Source: Peptoniphilus faecalis (GTDB lineage: Bacteria > Bacillota > Clostridia > Tissierellales > Peptoniphilaceae). Taken from it: 64,000 bases of DNA. The first letter of the stretch is position 1, and every line of letters begins with the position of its first letter. Where the stretch lies: assembly GCF_012976305.1 (NCBI RefSeq), contig NZ_JABDSR010000001.1, positions 62,001 to 126,000 of the forward strand, in the 5' to 3' direction. The position numbers and the translations under genes were made by a program. Below, piece after piece: positions 10,217 to 19,434 of the stretch. The notes beneath the pieces were generated by a model that saw nothing but the letters and a program-made list of their open reading frames with translations, had not been told where the DNA came from and did no database searches.

Positions 10217-10914
10217 GTATTCACCTTCTTTACTAGAATATTTGCAATAGATAGATCCTCTCTTGTAGTAATTTTTATATTGTCATATGAATTATAAATT
10301 AATTTCACTTTAATTCCCGTCTTCTCAACTAAAGAGCAATCATCTGTACCATAGTAGCCTTCAGAGTAAGCTTGATCATAAGCTCTCATAAGAATTTCTT
10401 TTTTAAAAACTTGAGGCGTCTGTACTTGCCAAAGTCTATCTCTATTTGGTGTGTAATCCACAAGTTTTCCATCAGTCGAAACTTTTATAGTGTCTTTAAC
10501 TGGATTTGCCAGGACAGCTGCACCAGTATCCATTACTCTTTCAATTGCTTCGTCAATTTTATCTACTGATACAAAGGGCCTTGCTCCATCGTGGGTAAGT
10601 ACAATATCAGTTTCTTCTGGCATTTTTAAAAGACCATTATAAATTGAATCCTGCCTCTCTTTGCCACCGTAGACAATCTTATAATTTATATTAATTTTAT
10701 ATTTTTCAATGATGTCGTATACATATCTCATATCACTTTTTTTTACTATTAAAATTAAAAAGTCAATGTACTTTGATTTTTCAATTTTCTTAATTGTATG
10801 AGCAAGTATTGGTTTGTCATCAATAGAAAGAAACTGTTTATTTATTCCCATATTCATTCTCTTGCCCATTCCCGCCGCAGCAACAAAGGCCGTTACAAAG
10901 TTATTATTAAACAT
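10213..10914 (-). CDS. ispD: 2-C-methyl-D-erythritol 4-phosphate cytidylyltransferase
   Basis: About 233 residues. It transfers CMP to methylerythritol phosphate in the MEP pathway. Seen: the nucleotide-binding [10 protein letters not shown] at the N-terminus, [11 protein letters not shown], and [11 protein letters not shown] place the start at ATG 10914 (MFNNN), five bases after the PBP stop, rather than the in-frame TTG at 10932, because it gives the usual short N-terminus. It overlaps ispF downstream. Confidence 0.95.
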   Translation of the reverse strand: MFNNNFVTAFVAAAGMGKRMNMGINKQFLSIDDKPILAHTIKKIEKSKYIDFLILIVKKSDMRYVYDIIEKYKININYKIVYGGKERQDSIYNGLLKMPEETDIVLTHDGARPFVSVDKIDEAIERVMDTGAAVLANPVKDTIKVSTDGKLVDYTPNRDRLWQVQTPQVFKKEILMRAYDQAYSEGYYGTDDCSLVEKTGIKVKLIYNSYDNIKITTREDLSIANILVKKVNT

Positions 10915-10918
10915 GACA

Positions 10919-12361
10919 TCACTCTTCTTCAAGTTGTAAATTATTTACAGCGTATTTTAAAAGTTCACCTGCAATAGGAGCAGCTGCCTCTGACCCATAA
11001 TCCTTTACATTTGGAATTACAACTGCAATTGCAACCTTTGGATCATCTGCAGGGGCAAATCCAACAAACCAAGCATTATTAGTGCCTTCCCTTAAATCAA
11101 GTTGAGCAGTACCAGTCTTCCCAGCAACTTTTAAACCATGAACATAAGCTTCTGTCCCAGTACCATTGTTGACAACATTGACCATGTATTTAGTAATTTG
11201 ATTTGCATTTTCTTTAGAAGTTACCTCGCTTAAAATAGTTGGAGAATTTCTTACTACATTCTTGCCATCTGACGAATCAATTCTTTTTACAATATGAGGT
11301 TGCATCATCACACCATCATTAGCAATTGTTGATGCTACCATACACATTTCAAGCGGTGTAACTAAAACTGTATCGTGTCCAATGCCTGCAGCTCCAAGTG
11401 CAGTTCTATCAAATCCACTCCTCTTGTAATCCCATGTTGAAGTTTCTAGTGGTAGTTCAAAATCAACTTTTTTATTTATCATGTATTTCTCAGAAACTTG
11501 TGCCATTTCATCTATTCCCATATCCACAGATTTTCTTACAAAATAAGTATTTAATGAATTAGTAAATGCTTTTTTTAGGTCAACTCTTCCATAAGTTTTA
11601 TTGCCTGCATTTTTAAATTCACGGCCGTTATCAATTTTTTCCACCCCTTCATCTGTGTATTTCTGTGAAATTCCAGATTCTAGTATGGCAGTAGTTGTAA
11701 TTATTTTATAAATAGAACCAGGCGCAAATTTTCCCTTTGTTGAGCTATTAAAAAGTGCTCCATTATTTTCCTCATTAATTTTTTGCATATCCTTCGCTAT
11801 ATTTTGTGAATTAAAGTCTGGAAGTGAAACCATGGAAAGAATTTCGCCAGTTTTGGGATTCATCATAACTACCGAACCCTTTTCAGTTTTTCCCGATAAA
11901 ACTGATCTAGTTTTTTCTTGGAGAGCAGTATCAGTTGTTAAGGTCACATCATCTCCACTATAAAGATCATAATCTTTATTTATTATTGATTTAAAGGTTT
12001 TTAAAATCTTTGAACCTTCTTTGCCAACAAGATAATTGTTTAATTCTTTTTCAAGTCCATATTTGTCTACTATTTTGTCAGAATAGCCAATTATATGAGA
12101 ATAAATAACTGGTTGGTTGTAAATTCTATGATAATTATGTTTTTCTCCATTTGAATAAGCAAGAACTTCGTGATTTCTGTCGTAAAAAGTTCCCCTCTTA
12201 ACAGAATTTTCTCTCAGCTCACTTCTTCTATTTGCTGGATGATTAATGATATCTTCTGCTTTAAAAAGTGTGAAATAAGTAAGATAAATTATTGGAGCAA
12301 CTAATAGCATCATTAAAAAAACAAGTAAAACTAAAATTCTCTTATTATCTTTACTATTCAT
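10919..12361 (-). CDS. Class B penicillin-binding protein (transpeptidase, PbpA/FtsI-like)
   Basis: About 480 residues. One N-terminal membrane helix (about 10-33) is followed by a short dimerisation region and a transpeptidase domain with SIYK (active-site Ser), SLN and KTGTAQ. It crosslinks peptidoglycan on the outer membrane face. There is no PASTA domain and it is shorter than FtsI, resembling PbpA that pairs with a RodA/FtsW. The start is ATG 12361 (MNSKDNK), overlapping the FtsW/RodA stop by eight bases; the longer upstream frame lies inside that gene and is not used. Confidence 0.93.
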   Translation of the reverse strand: MNSKDNKRILVLLVFLMMLLVAPIIYLTYFTLFKAEDIINHPANRRSELRENSVKRGTFYDRNHEVLAYSNGEKHNYHRIYNQPVIYSHIIGYSDKIVDKYGLEKELNNYLVGKEGSKILKTFKSIINKDYDLYSGDDVTLTTDTALQEKTRSVLSGKTEKGSVVMMNPKTGEILSMVSLPDFNSQNIAKDMQKINEENNGALFNSSTKGKFAPGSIYKIITTTAILESGISQKYTDEGVEKIDNGREFKNAGNKTYGRVDLKKAFTNSLNTYFVRKSVDMGIDEMAQVSEKYMINKKVDFELPLETSTWDYKRSGFDRTALGAAGIGHDTVLVTPLEMCMVASTIANDGVMMQPHIVKRIDSSDGKNVVRNSPTILSEVTSKENANQITKYMVNVVNNGTGTEAYVHGLKVAGKTGTAQLDLREGTNNAWFVGFAPADDPKVAIAVVIPNVKDYGSEAAAPIAGELLKYAVNNLQLEEE

Positions 12362-13619
12362 TGTCAATTCCCCTATCATATTTATAAGATAAATCTTCGC
12401 TAGTAACTTGAAGTATTCCCAGTGCAACAAAACTTGAAATCATAGAACTTCCTCCATAAGAAATGAAGGGAAGTGTAAGTCCCGTCATTGGTATTAATTT
12501 TATAACGCCACCAATATTAAGAAAAGCTTGTACTGTAAATAAAATTGCAACAGCAAGAGCAAGAATCCTGTAAAATAAATATTCTTGATTTAGTGCAATT
12601 TTAATAGCTCGATAAACTAAAAGCATATAGAGCATAATAATTCCAATGCCTACAAGTATACCCATCTCTTCGCAAATTGATGAAAATATTACATCGGAGT
12701 AAGAAAGAGTAATTTGCTTTGGATAACCAAGCCCAATTCCTTGGCCAAAAAATCCACCTTCACTTATTCCAAAAAGTGATTGCACAATTTGTCTAGCACT
12801 ATTTACCACTTTATCAGCTGTCCATGGATTTAGCCAAATATCAACTCTATTTCTAACATGTGAAAATAAAAAATATCCAGCCACAGAACCAAATAACATT
12901 AGCCCAATATTTACTACAATAGCTTTTCTGTCTTCATCATAAATGTATTGAAGAAGAGTATATATGATAATAAATATGGCCGCTGTTCCAAGGTCTCTTT
13001 GAATAAATAAAAACCCAACAAAAATATATATTACCGCCATTAAGTAATATGAAGTATATTTGTAATTTAATTTTTTAAGCCTAGTTTGGAAAGTTGTATA
13101 AAAAGAAGCTATTAAAAATATTACTAGAATTTTAGTAAATTCTGAAAGCTGAATCGTTATTCCCTCTGAAATTTCTATCCAGTTTTTTGCACCATATTTA
13201 TCTGGAGCAAGAATAATCGTAAGAAGAAAAAATAAAATTGAAAGCCCTAAGTAAAGACCTGTCATGTACTCAAGTCTTCTCATAGCCCTAATTATAAAAT
13301 AAGTTAAATAAAAAACTAATATACCTGCTAATACCCAAATAAGTTGTCGTAATCCAAGTTTTGGAGATAATCTATATATGGTTATAATCCCTAGACTCAA
13401 AAGCATTGAAACTATTAAAAAAATATAATTATCGCCTGAAGATACTTTTCCTAAAACTAAATTTGAAATGTATACAATTAAAATCAAGCCCAAAAATAAA
13501 ATAACTATGTATTTATCAACATTGTTATTGTTAAAAGAAAACAACAATAAAATACTTAGAATTTCAAAAATCAAAAGGAGATTTCTAGGCTTTCGCTGTT
13601 TTAAAATATTATCTAACAC
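12354..13619 (-). CDS. FtsW/RodA/SpoVE-family peptidoglycan glycosyltransferase
   Basis: 421 residues with about ten membrane helices. SEDS family: polymerises lipid II together with a class B PBP. Seen: the conserved extracellular loop motif QRDLGTAAIF, GEGGFFGQGIG-like segment, and the C-terminal GLTLPFISYGGSSMIS. It overlaps its cognate PBP downstream and follows an FHA protein by four bases. Whether the pair serves division or elongation is not resolvable from sequence. Confidence 0.94.
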   Translation of the reverse strand: MLDNILKQRKPRNLLLIFEILSILLLFSFNNNNVDKYIVILFLGLILIVYISNLVLGKVSSGDNYIFLIVSMLLSLGIITIYRLSPKLGLRQLIWVLAGILVFYLTYFIIRAMRRLEYMTGLYLGLSILFFLLTIILAPDKYGAKNWIEISEGITIQLSEFTKILVIFLIASFYTTFQTRLKKLNYKYTSYYLMAVIYIFVGFLFIQRDLGTAAIFIIIYTLLQYIYDEDRKAIVVNIGLMLFGSVAGYFLFSHVRNRVDIWLNPWTADKVVNSARQIVQSLFGISEGGFFGQGIGLGYPKQITLSYSDVIFSSICEEMGILVGIGIIMLYMLLVYRAIKIALNQEYLFYRILALAVAILFTVQAFLNIGGVIKLIPMTGLTLPFISYGGSSMISSFVALGILQVTSEDLSYKYDRGIDNE

Positions 13620-13623
13620 AATT

Positions 13624-14064
13624 TCACCTTTTATCTACAAAAATAAATTGAATAAAACCAACACCAATTTTGTCATTATTTTGAAGTTCAATTAGCTCAT
13701 TAGGTTCAATTTTCACACCATTTAAAAAAGTTCCATTTGCAGAGCCAAGGTCCTCAATATAATATACCTGATTTTTATCAAGAATTTTTAAATGATTTTT
13801 GCTTACAAATTTATCTTTTATAACCACATCGTTCCTTGAACTTCTGCCAAGAGTTATATCACCATCTATTACATAATACTCCTGCATTTTAAAGTTTAGT
13901 GAATCTAGTCTATTTACCACTTTCAGATAAGCGTCATCAAGAGACTCTCCTCCACTTGTCATGCTTTTTACATCAAGATACATAAGTCTTAAAATACTAA
14001 AAATAAAAAGATATATTAAGATTATAAAAACATATCTCAGCACTTGTGAGATTAATTCAAACAT
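13624..14064 (-). CDS. Membrane-anchored FHA-domain protein
   Basis: 146 residues. Residues 6-29 form a membrane helix; residues 65-140 are a forkhead-associated domain with the phosphothreonine-binding pattern GRSSRNDV, SKNHLKI and GSANGTFLNG. Such proteins read Thr phosphorylation by Hanks-type kinases. The order FHA - FtsW/RodA - PBP is the same as the actinobacterial FhaB-RodA-PbpA cluster, suggesting kinase input to cell-wall synthesis (inference; no kinase is in the window). Confidence 0.9.
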   Translation of the reverse strand: MFELISQVLRYVFIILIYLFIFSILRLMYLDVKSMTSGGESLDDAYLKVVNRLDSLNFKMQEYYVIDGDITLGRSSRNDVVIKDKFVSKNHLKILDKNQVYYIEDLGSANGTFLNGVKIEPNELIELQNNDKIGVGFIQFIFVDKR

Positions 14065-14188
14065 ATTACACCTCTTTGTCTTAAACTCTCTATAATTATA
14101 TACTCTTTACTTTTATTTTTCCACAGTTTGTTAAATTAGATGAATTTTGAATTTTCTTTTTTTATGTTAAAATTAACTTGGTGATAAA

Positions 14189-14806
14189 ATGATTATATCA
14201 AATATAAGTTTTGAAAAGAAAAAATTTCATATTCTTTTTGATAATGGCGAAGAAATAGAAATTTCAGAAGAAACTCTCATTGAATTTGGTCTCTACAAAG
14301 GTCAAGAAGTAGAAGATGAATTTATAGAAAAATTAAAATTTGAAGATGAAAAATCAAAGGCACTTCTTATATCCTATAAATTTTTACAAAGAAATAAAAC
14401 TGAAAAACAACTAATAGACCATTTATATAAAAACAAAGTAAATAAAAATATAATCGATATAATTATTCCAATTTTAAACGAGAAAAAATATCTAAATGAC
14501 GAAGATTATGCAAAGAGATACTTATACGATGCCATGAATATAAAAAAATATGGCAGAATAAAAACTATTTACATGCTAAGATCCAAGGGAATTGACAATA
14601 GAATTATCGAAAAAATTATGAAAGACTATGATTATGAATTGGAATACTTAAATGCAGAAAAACTCATAAGCAAAAAATTAGATGTTAATGAAAAAGATTT
14701 AAAAAAAATAAATTCTGCAAAAAAATATTTGCAAAGTCGTGGATTTGAATTTGAAATTGTAAATTTTACAGTAGATGAATATCTCAATGGAGAATCCTAT
14801 GTCTAA
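14189..14806 (+). CDS. recX: Regulatory protein RecX
   Basis: 205 residues, basic and helical. Three-helix RecX repeats are visible, e.g. RNKTEKQLIDHLYKNK and DEDYAKRYLYDAMNIKK. RecX limits RecA filament growth. The gene starts at ATG 14189 after a weak site and runs rightward, opposite to the FHA operon; its end overlaps the GIY-YIG gene by eight bases. Confidence 0.85.
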   Translation: MIISNISFEKKKFHILFDNGEEIEISEETLIEFGLYKGQEVEDEFIEKLKFEDEKSKALLISYKFLQRNKTEKQLIDHLYKNKVNKNIIDIIIPILNEKKYLNDEDYAKRYLYDAMNIKKYGRIKTIYMLRSKGIDNRIIEKIMKDYDYELEYLNAEKLISKKLDVNEKDLKKINSAKKYLQSRGFEFEIVNFTVDEYLNGESYV

Positions 14807-15098
14807 TTACGTGTACATTTTAAAGTGTGGCGACGGAAGTCTATATACTGGCTACACTACCGACTTAAAAAAAAGATTAAAAGCACATAATGATGGAATT
14901 GCGTCAAAATACACCGCATCACATCTTCCAGTTAAAATGGTTTTTAGCGAAGAATGCATCGATAAATCCGATGCTTTAAAAAAAGAATATTTCATAAAAA
15001 CTCTTACTCGTGAAAATAAAATAAAATTAATTCAAAATAAATTATCTCTTCAAAACTTATACGATAAATATTTGTTAAAAAATAAGAAACAAAGATAA
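14799..15098 (+). CDS. GIY-YIG nuclease-superfamily protein (UPF0213/YhbQ-like)
   Basis: About 99 residues. It opens MSNYVYILKCGDGSLYTG, a YVYIL-GSLYTGYT form of the GIY-YIG motif, then KRLKAHN with the catalytic arginine region and a conserved KKEYFIKTLTR. The start at ATG 14799 has GGAG nine bases ahead and overlaps recX. Stand-alone YhbQ-like proteins are thought to be structure-specific nucleases; the cellular role is uncertain. Confidence 0.9.
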   Translation: MSNYVYILKCGDGSLYTGYTTDLKKRLKAHNDGIASKYTASHLPVKMVFSEECIDKSDALKKEYFIKTLTRENKIKLIQNKLSLQNLYDKYLLKNKKQR

Positions 15099-15156
15099 GT
15101 AAAACTTCAAGATGTCAACTTGATAATATAAATCACAGTCAAAATGAGGGATCTAA

Positions 15157-15182
15157 AAGAGGCTCGATATATCGAGCCTCTT
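15157..15182. terminator. Bidirectional intrinsic terminator (recX/GIY-YIG and NlpC/P60 units)
   Basis: A perfect 12-bp inverted repeat AAGAGGCTCGAT/ATCGAGCCTCTT with a 2-base centre, flanked by A- and T-rich ends. It lies between two convergent genes and can serve both. Confidence 0.88.
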
Positions 15183-15213
15183 CAAAAATTTAACATAAAT
15201 CCAATAAAATTAT

Positions 15214-16356
15214 TTATAGCACACGTGTTGCGTTTACATATCTTTCTTGATAATATTCTTCAGTTAATGAAGAAGTCATAACTTTGCCTTGTCCTGATGA
15301 AGCGTGGATAAATTTTCCATCACCAACATAAATCCCAACATGGCTAACTCCACTACCTGTAGTATTGAAGAATACTAAATCTCCCTCTTGCAAATCATCT
15401 TTTGAAACTTGTTTCCCAAAAGTTGATTGTGAAACTGAAGATCTTGGAATTGATATTCCTAATTCATCATTATAAATAGAATAAACTAAACCTGAACAAT
15501 CATATCCTTCTTTTCCAGTATCTCCATATACATATGTTGAACCAAGTTTATTTTCTGCAGATAAAATCACTTTTCCTGCAATTGAAGCATTAGGTGCAGA
15601 AGATTTTTTGAATTCCTTAATTTCTTTATTTTCTTTTAAATCTTTATTCTTTATAACTTCTTGAATTTCCTTTTCATCAGCAGATAAAAGTGAATTTTCA
15701 TCTACCTTAGCCTCTTCAGTCTTTTCTTGTTTTAATCCTGATACAATATTTAAATTTTTTGCTTCAACATTGTAATAATTTCCATTTTCTTGAATTACAA
15801 AAAATCCATTATTATAATCAACTACATTTACAACTTGATTCTTATTTAAGTTTATTTTTTTACCATTGTCACTTCTTGCAACTGAGTTGTTTTTCACTTG
15901 AACTTCAGTAACATTGTTTCTCTTGTCGGAAATCTTTTTAAGTGCCGATCTATCAACATTTCCTACAGTTCCGTCATTACATTTAATCTTTGCTTTATTG
16001 TCGTCTATTGAAATTCCAATTGCATATTCATCTATAAATAAGTTCCTAATGATTTTACCATTATCATCTAAAATCGGACTTGCTTTAACGACTTTGTATG
16101 TAGGAACATTAACTTCTGTAAGTAAAATTTTTTCTTGAGGAATAGTAACTTTTGCCTTACCCTTTTGAATATAATATTCATTTCCCTTGTTTTCAAGTAT
16201 TTCTACTTTTTCTCCAATAGAAAATTCAATTTCACTTCCACTATACGTTTTTTGTACATGTTCGTTAATAAATACTCCTGTATCTTTCATGCCAACTACT
16301 GAAACTGCGCATAGTGCAAATAGACCAAGTGGCAATTTATTCTTTAAGGAAACCAA
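15214..16356 (-). CDS. Secreted NlpC/P60 peptidoglycan hydrolase with SH3-like domains
   Basis: About 380 residues. A signal peptide (LPLGLFALCAVSVVG) is followed by SH3-like wall-binding segments (about 35-200), a charged linker, and a C-terminal NlpC/P60 endopeptidase with catalytic Cys in YDCSGLVYSIY, His in VSHVGIYVGDG and a third polar residue in FIHASSG. It should cleave stem-peptide bonds in cell-wall turnover. I place the start at TTG 16356, nine bases after AGGAG; the TTG at 16365 is too close to that site. It ends at the shared palindromic terminator. Confidence 0.92.
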   Translation of the reverse strand: MVSLKNKLPLGLFALCAVSVVGMKDTGVFINEHVQKTYSGSEIEFSIGEKVEILENKGNEYYIQKGKAKVTIPQEKILLTEVNVPTYKVVKASPILDDNGKIIRNLFIDEYAIGISIDDNKAKIKCNDGTVGNVDRSALKKISDKRNNVTEVQVKNNSVARSDNGKKINLNKNQVVNVVDYNNGFFVIQENGNYYNVEAKNLNIVSGLKQEKTEEAKVDENSLLSADEKEIQEVIKNKDLKENKEIKEFKKSSAPNASIAGKVILSAENKLGSTYVYGDTGKEGYDCSGLVYSIYNDELGISIPRSSVSQSTFGKQVSKDDLQEGDLVFFNTTGSGVSHVGIYVGDGKFIHASSGQGKVMTSSLTEEYYQERYVNATRVL

Positions 16357-16462
16357 TACTAACAACTCCTATACTCTTTATTTTATATTTTCTAAAAATA
16401 TTTATTGCGTACTATTTTTTATTACTCATTAAGTATAGCAAAGTTGTTACAAAAAAACAACA

Positions 16463-16509
16463 AAAAGTTACAAAAAAGTTAAAATTAATTTAACTATTTT
16501 GTAACTTTT
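16463..16509 (-). terminator. AT-rich hairpin downstream of rnpB
   Basis: Outer arms AAAAGTTACAAAA/TTTTGTAACTTTT enclose an inner GTTAAA/TTTAAC stem, followed on the minus strand by a T-rich stretch. It lies 34 bases past the rnpB 3' end and probably terminates it. The same stretch contains repeated TGTAAC sequences and precedes the NlpC/P60 gene. Confidence 0.55.
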
Positions 16510-16542
16510 GCCATTTCCAGTGTTTTTTTACATAAGATATAT

Positions 16543-16868
16543 AATAAGCAAATCTATAAGCCGCGTTCTGTTTTGTCAACTATCTATCTTGAATTATAGT
16601 TGCCTATAATCTCTAGCAACCTACCTACCGGCAGATGCGAGCAACATCTGTTATTCCTATTTGGTTTTGCTCCGAATGGGGTTTACATAGCATCATTATC
16701 ACTAATGATCTGGTGAGCTCTTACCTCGCCTTTCCAACCTTACCCAAAGGGCGGTATATTTCTGTTGCACTAGCCTTAGGGTCGCCCCCACTGGCCGTTA
16801 GCCAGCATCCTTGCTCTGTGGAGCGCGGACTTTCCTCACATATGTGCAGTTGACCAATTTACTTACTC
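16543..16868 (-). ncRNA. rnpB: RNase P RNA, type A
   Basis: The minus strand shows the conserved core: GAGGAAAGTCCGCGCTCC near the 5' side, GTGCAACAGAAATATACCGCC, GGTAAGAGCTCACC, GGAGCAAAACCAAATAGG, and ACAGAACGCGGCTTATAGAT at the 3' side. The ends are set by the P1 helix: AGTAAGTAAATT at the 5' end pairs with GATTTGCTTATT at the 3' end. These elements fit the ancestral type-A RNA rather than the Bacillus type B. It is the catalytic RNA that matures tRNA 5' ends. Confidence 0.96.
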
Positions 16869-16890
16869 AAATATCTTAACATTAAAAAGG

Positions 16891-17667
16891 TCAAATATCA
16901 AGCTCGAAGCTACTTTTCTCCTCAATATAAAAGTTTAAACCTTTAAAATTTTCCATGAGTCTACTTTTTATTTTTTCGAGAACTATATTTTCTGAATAAA
17001 AATGTCCCACATCGATTAAGATAATGTCGTTTTCGTAAGCTTTTTGTCCGTCATGATGTTTTACATCTCCAGTTATAAAGGCATCTGCACCAGATTTTTT
17101 TGCATCACAAATAAAATCCGCACCGCTTCCTCCTAAAATTGCAACTTTTTTTATTAATTTATCTTCTCTTCCATAAAATTTGATTTTTTTAACTTGGAGT
17201 TTTTCAATTAAAAATTTATTTAATTCTAACAAAGAATATGTCTTTTCAAATTCTCCAACTAATCCCATGGCTTTTTCTTCTTCATAAGCAAGGATATTTT
17301 TATTTTTTAAATTTAATTTTTCAAATAGAGTATCATTAACCCCATCCTTTGCAATATCCATAGAAGTGTGATAAGAAAGCACTGAAATATTATTCTTTAT
17401 TAGAGAAATTATATTATTACCCATGTAAGTTCCCTGAATTATATTTTTTTCTCCTGAAAAAAACATTGGGTGATGTGTGATAATTAACTTCGACTCCAAT
17501 TCAATTGCTTTCTTAATTAATTTATCAGTAAGATCTAATCCTAGAATGACAGAATCTGTGAACTCTTTAAATTCAATTTGACTTCCAGAATTATCCCAGC
17601 TAAGTTGATCTTTATCTTTTGCCCAGTTTTCCATATAATTTTTAATTTCACTAACTTGATATTTCAT
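16891..17667 (-). CDS. Nif3-like dinuclear metal-centre protein
   Basis: 258 residues of the NIF3/YqfO family. Metal ligands are visible in ITHHPMFFS and, near the C-terminus, DVGHFYSE. The family forms toroidal hexamers and its substrate is disputed (GTP cyclohydrolase I type 2 annotations are not well founded for all members). It overlaps trmK by 17 bases, the usual Firmicutes order rpoD-trmK-nif3. Confidence 0.93.
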   Translation of the reverse strand: MKYQVSEIKNYMENWAKDKDQLSWDNSGSQIEFKEFTDSVILGLDLTDKLIKKAIELESKLIITHHPMFFSGEKNIIQGTYMGNNIISLIKNNISVLSYHTSMDIAKDGVNDTLFEKLNLKNKNILAYEEEKAMGLVGEFEKTYSLLELNKFLIEKLQVKKIKFYGREDKLIKKVAILGGSGADFICDAKKSGADAFITGDVKHHDGQKAYENDIILIDVGHFYSENIVLEKIKSRLMENFKGLNFYIEEKSSFELDI

Positions 17668-18340
17668 CTATTGCCTCCTCTGTCATTTTTAATAACTCTT
17701 TAAGTTCAGCACTTCTCTTTGTTGACCTATCCTTTTCATTTTTAATGCTATTTATTATATTTTGAAGTTCTTTTTTTCTTTCTTTTAAAAATTCTAAATA
17801 TACTTTTTCTTTTCTTTCTATTAAAATCCTTGAAAAACAATAATCCATTTCATTAAAGTTTATTTTTTCACCAGTAAATTTTGCAACAATAATTTCAAAG
17901 TACCTTTCATATTCATAAATTATTTCTTCCTCAATTATTAAAAATCCCATATTATTTAATTCTCTACGCAATATATTTGTTTTTTGCATCGGTTGTAAAA
18001 TTAATTTTTTTGCATCTTTAGAAATATCTAGTGAATTTAAAATAATTTCTGCAATTTGGATTCCGCCAAGACCAGCAATAATTATGTCATCTCTTTTTTC
18101 ATTTACAATTCCATTTGCAAGTATATTTCTAATATATTTTTCATTGCCTAGTTCTTTTGTTAGATCAATTGATTTTTTCAAAGAATTTTCTGAAATATCT
18201 GTAGCAATAATATCCCTCGATATATTTTTTTCACACAAAAAATTGGGCACATATCCATGATCTGTGCCCACATCAATTACCGAAGCTCCAAAATCTACAA
18301 GTTCTGCAATTTTTTTTAGCCTATTCGACAATTTTATCAT
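17651..18340 (-). CDS. trmK: tRNA (adenine(22)-N1)-methyltransferase
   Basis: 229 residues. SAM-binding motif [15 protein letters not shown] and the NGL-type catalytic region ([16 protein letters not shown]). The C-terminal third is a charged coiled coil, typical of TrmK. It methylates A22 in the tRNA D-loop. It overlaps rpoD upstream by four bases. Confidence 0.93.
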   Translation of the reverse strand: MIKLSNRLKKIAELVDFGASVIDVGTDHGYVPNFLCEKNISRDIIATDISENSLKKSIDLTKELGNEKYIRNILANGIVNEKRDDIIIAGLGGIQIAEIILNSLDISKDAKKLILQPMQKTNILRRELNNMGFLIIEEEIIYEYERYFEIIVAKFTGEKINFNEMDYCFSRILIERKEKVYLEFLKERKKELQNIINSIKNEKDRSTKRSAELKELLKMTEEAIDEISS

Positions 18341-19434
18341 TCTAAATAATCCTTCAATTTCTTTGATCTACTTGGGTGGCGAAGTTTCCTTAATGCCTTG
18401 GCTTCAATTTGTCTAATTCTTTCACGTGTTACATCAAATTCTTTTCCAACTTCTTCAAGAGTTCTTGCTCTTCCATCGTCGAGTCCAAATCTAAGGGTCA
18501 AGACCTTCTTTTCTCTGTCAGTTAGAGTCTCGAGAACTGTATTGAGTTGTTCCTTTAACAATGTAAAGGTAGCAGCATCTTGTGGAGATAAAATTTCATC
18601 ATCTGGTATAAAATCTCCAAGATGCGAATCTTCTTCCTCACCAATTGGCGTTTCAAGAGAAACTGGCTCTTGCGCAATCTTTTGAATTTCACGAACTCTA
18701 TCTACATCTAAATTCATTTCTGCAGCAATTTCTTCTGGAAGTGGATCACGTCCTAAATCTTGTACAAGTTGTCTTTGAACTCTTACAAGTTTATTAATTG
18801 TTTCAACCATGTGTACAGGAATTCTAATAGTCCTAGCTTGATCTGCAATTGCCCTTGTGATTGCTTGTCTTATCCACCAAGTTGCATAAGTTGAAAATTT
18901 AAACCCCTTAGTGTAATCAAATTTATCAACGGCTTTCATGAGTCCAAGGTTTCCCTCTTGAATTAAGTCTAAAAAACTCATACCTCTTCCAACATATCTC
19001 TTTGCAATTGAAACAACAAGCCTCAAATTTGCTTCTGCAAGTTCCTTTTTAGCAAGTTCATCTCCAGCTTCCATTCTCTTTGCTATTTCGACTTCTTCAT
19101 CTGCAGTAAGTAGAGAGATCTTCCCAATTTCTTTAAGATACATCCTCACAGGATCATCAACAGTTACTCCTTTAGGTACTGATAGATCTTCTTTAGTAAC
19201 ATCTACGTCATCTACGTCGTCTTCATCTTCTTTTAAATCTTTTTTATCAACTAAGTTAATACCTTCTTTTTCAAAGGTTTTATATAATTCATCTATGTCG
19301 TCAGAATCAATTTGAAACTTTTCGAAGGCATCTCCTATTTTATCATAGCTTAAATTACCATCTTTTTTACCATCTTTTAAAAGCTGTTCTGTTACCGATT
19401 CTATTGAATCTTTATTTTTTAAATTCTCACTCAT
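18337..19434 (-). CDS. rpoD: Primary sigma factor SigA/RpoD
   Basis: 365 residues. Region 1.1 is acidic (1-90), region 1.2 begins [16 protein letters not shown], region 2 has [19 protein letters not shown] and the -10-reading [17 protein letters not shown], region 3 [14 protein letters not shown], and region 4 the -35 helix-turn-helix [20 protein letters not shown]. It overlaps dnaG by eight bases, giving the conserved dnaG-rpoD macromolecular-synthesis operon. Confidence 0.98.
   Translation of the reverse strand: MSENLKNKDSIESVTEQLLKDGKKDGNLSYDKIGDAFEKFQIDSDDIDELYKTFEKEGINLVDKKDLKEDEDDVDDVDVTKEDLSVPKGVTVDDPVRMYLKEIGKISLLTADEEVEIAKRMEAGDELAKKELAEANLRLVVSIAKRYVGRGMSFLDLIQEGNLGLMKAVDKFDYTKGFKFSTYATWWIRQAITRAIADQARTIRIPVHMVETINKLVRVQRQLVQDLGRDPLPEEIAAEMNLDVDRVREIQKIAQEPVSLETPIGEEEDSHLGDFIPDDEILSPQDAATFTLLKEQLNTVLETLTDREKKVLTLRFGLDDGRARTLEEVGKEFDVTRERIRQIEAKALRKLRHPSRSKKLKDYLE

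Noticed and set aside
10919..12430. Longer PBP starting at 12430
   Set aside because: The extra 23 residues overlap the FtsW/RodA gene and lack a ribosome site; ATG 12361 directly precedes the membrane helix.
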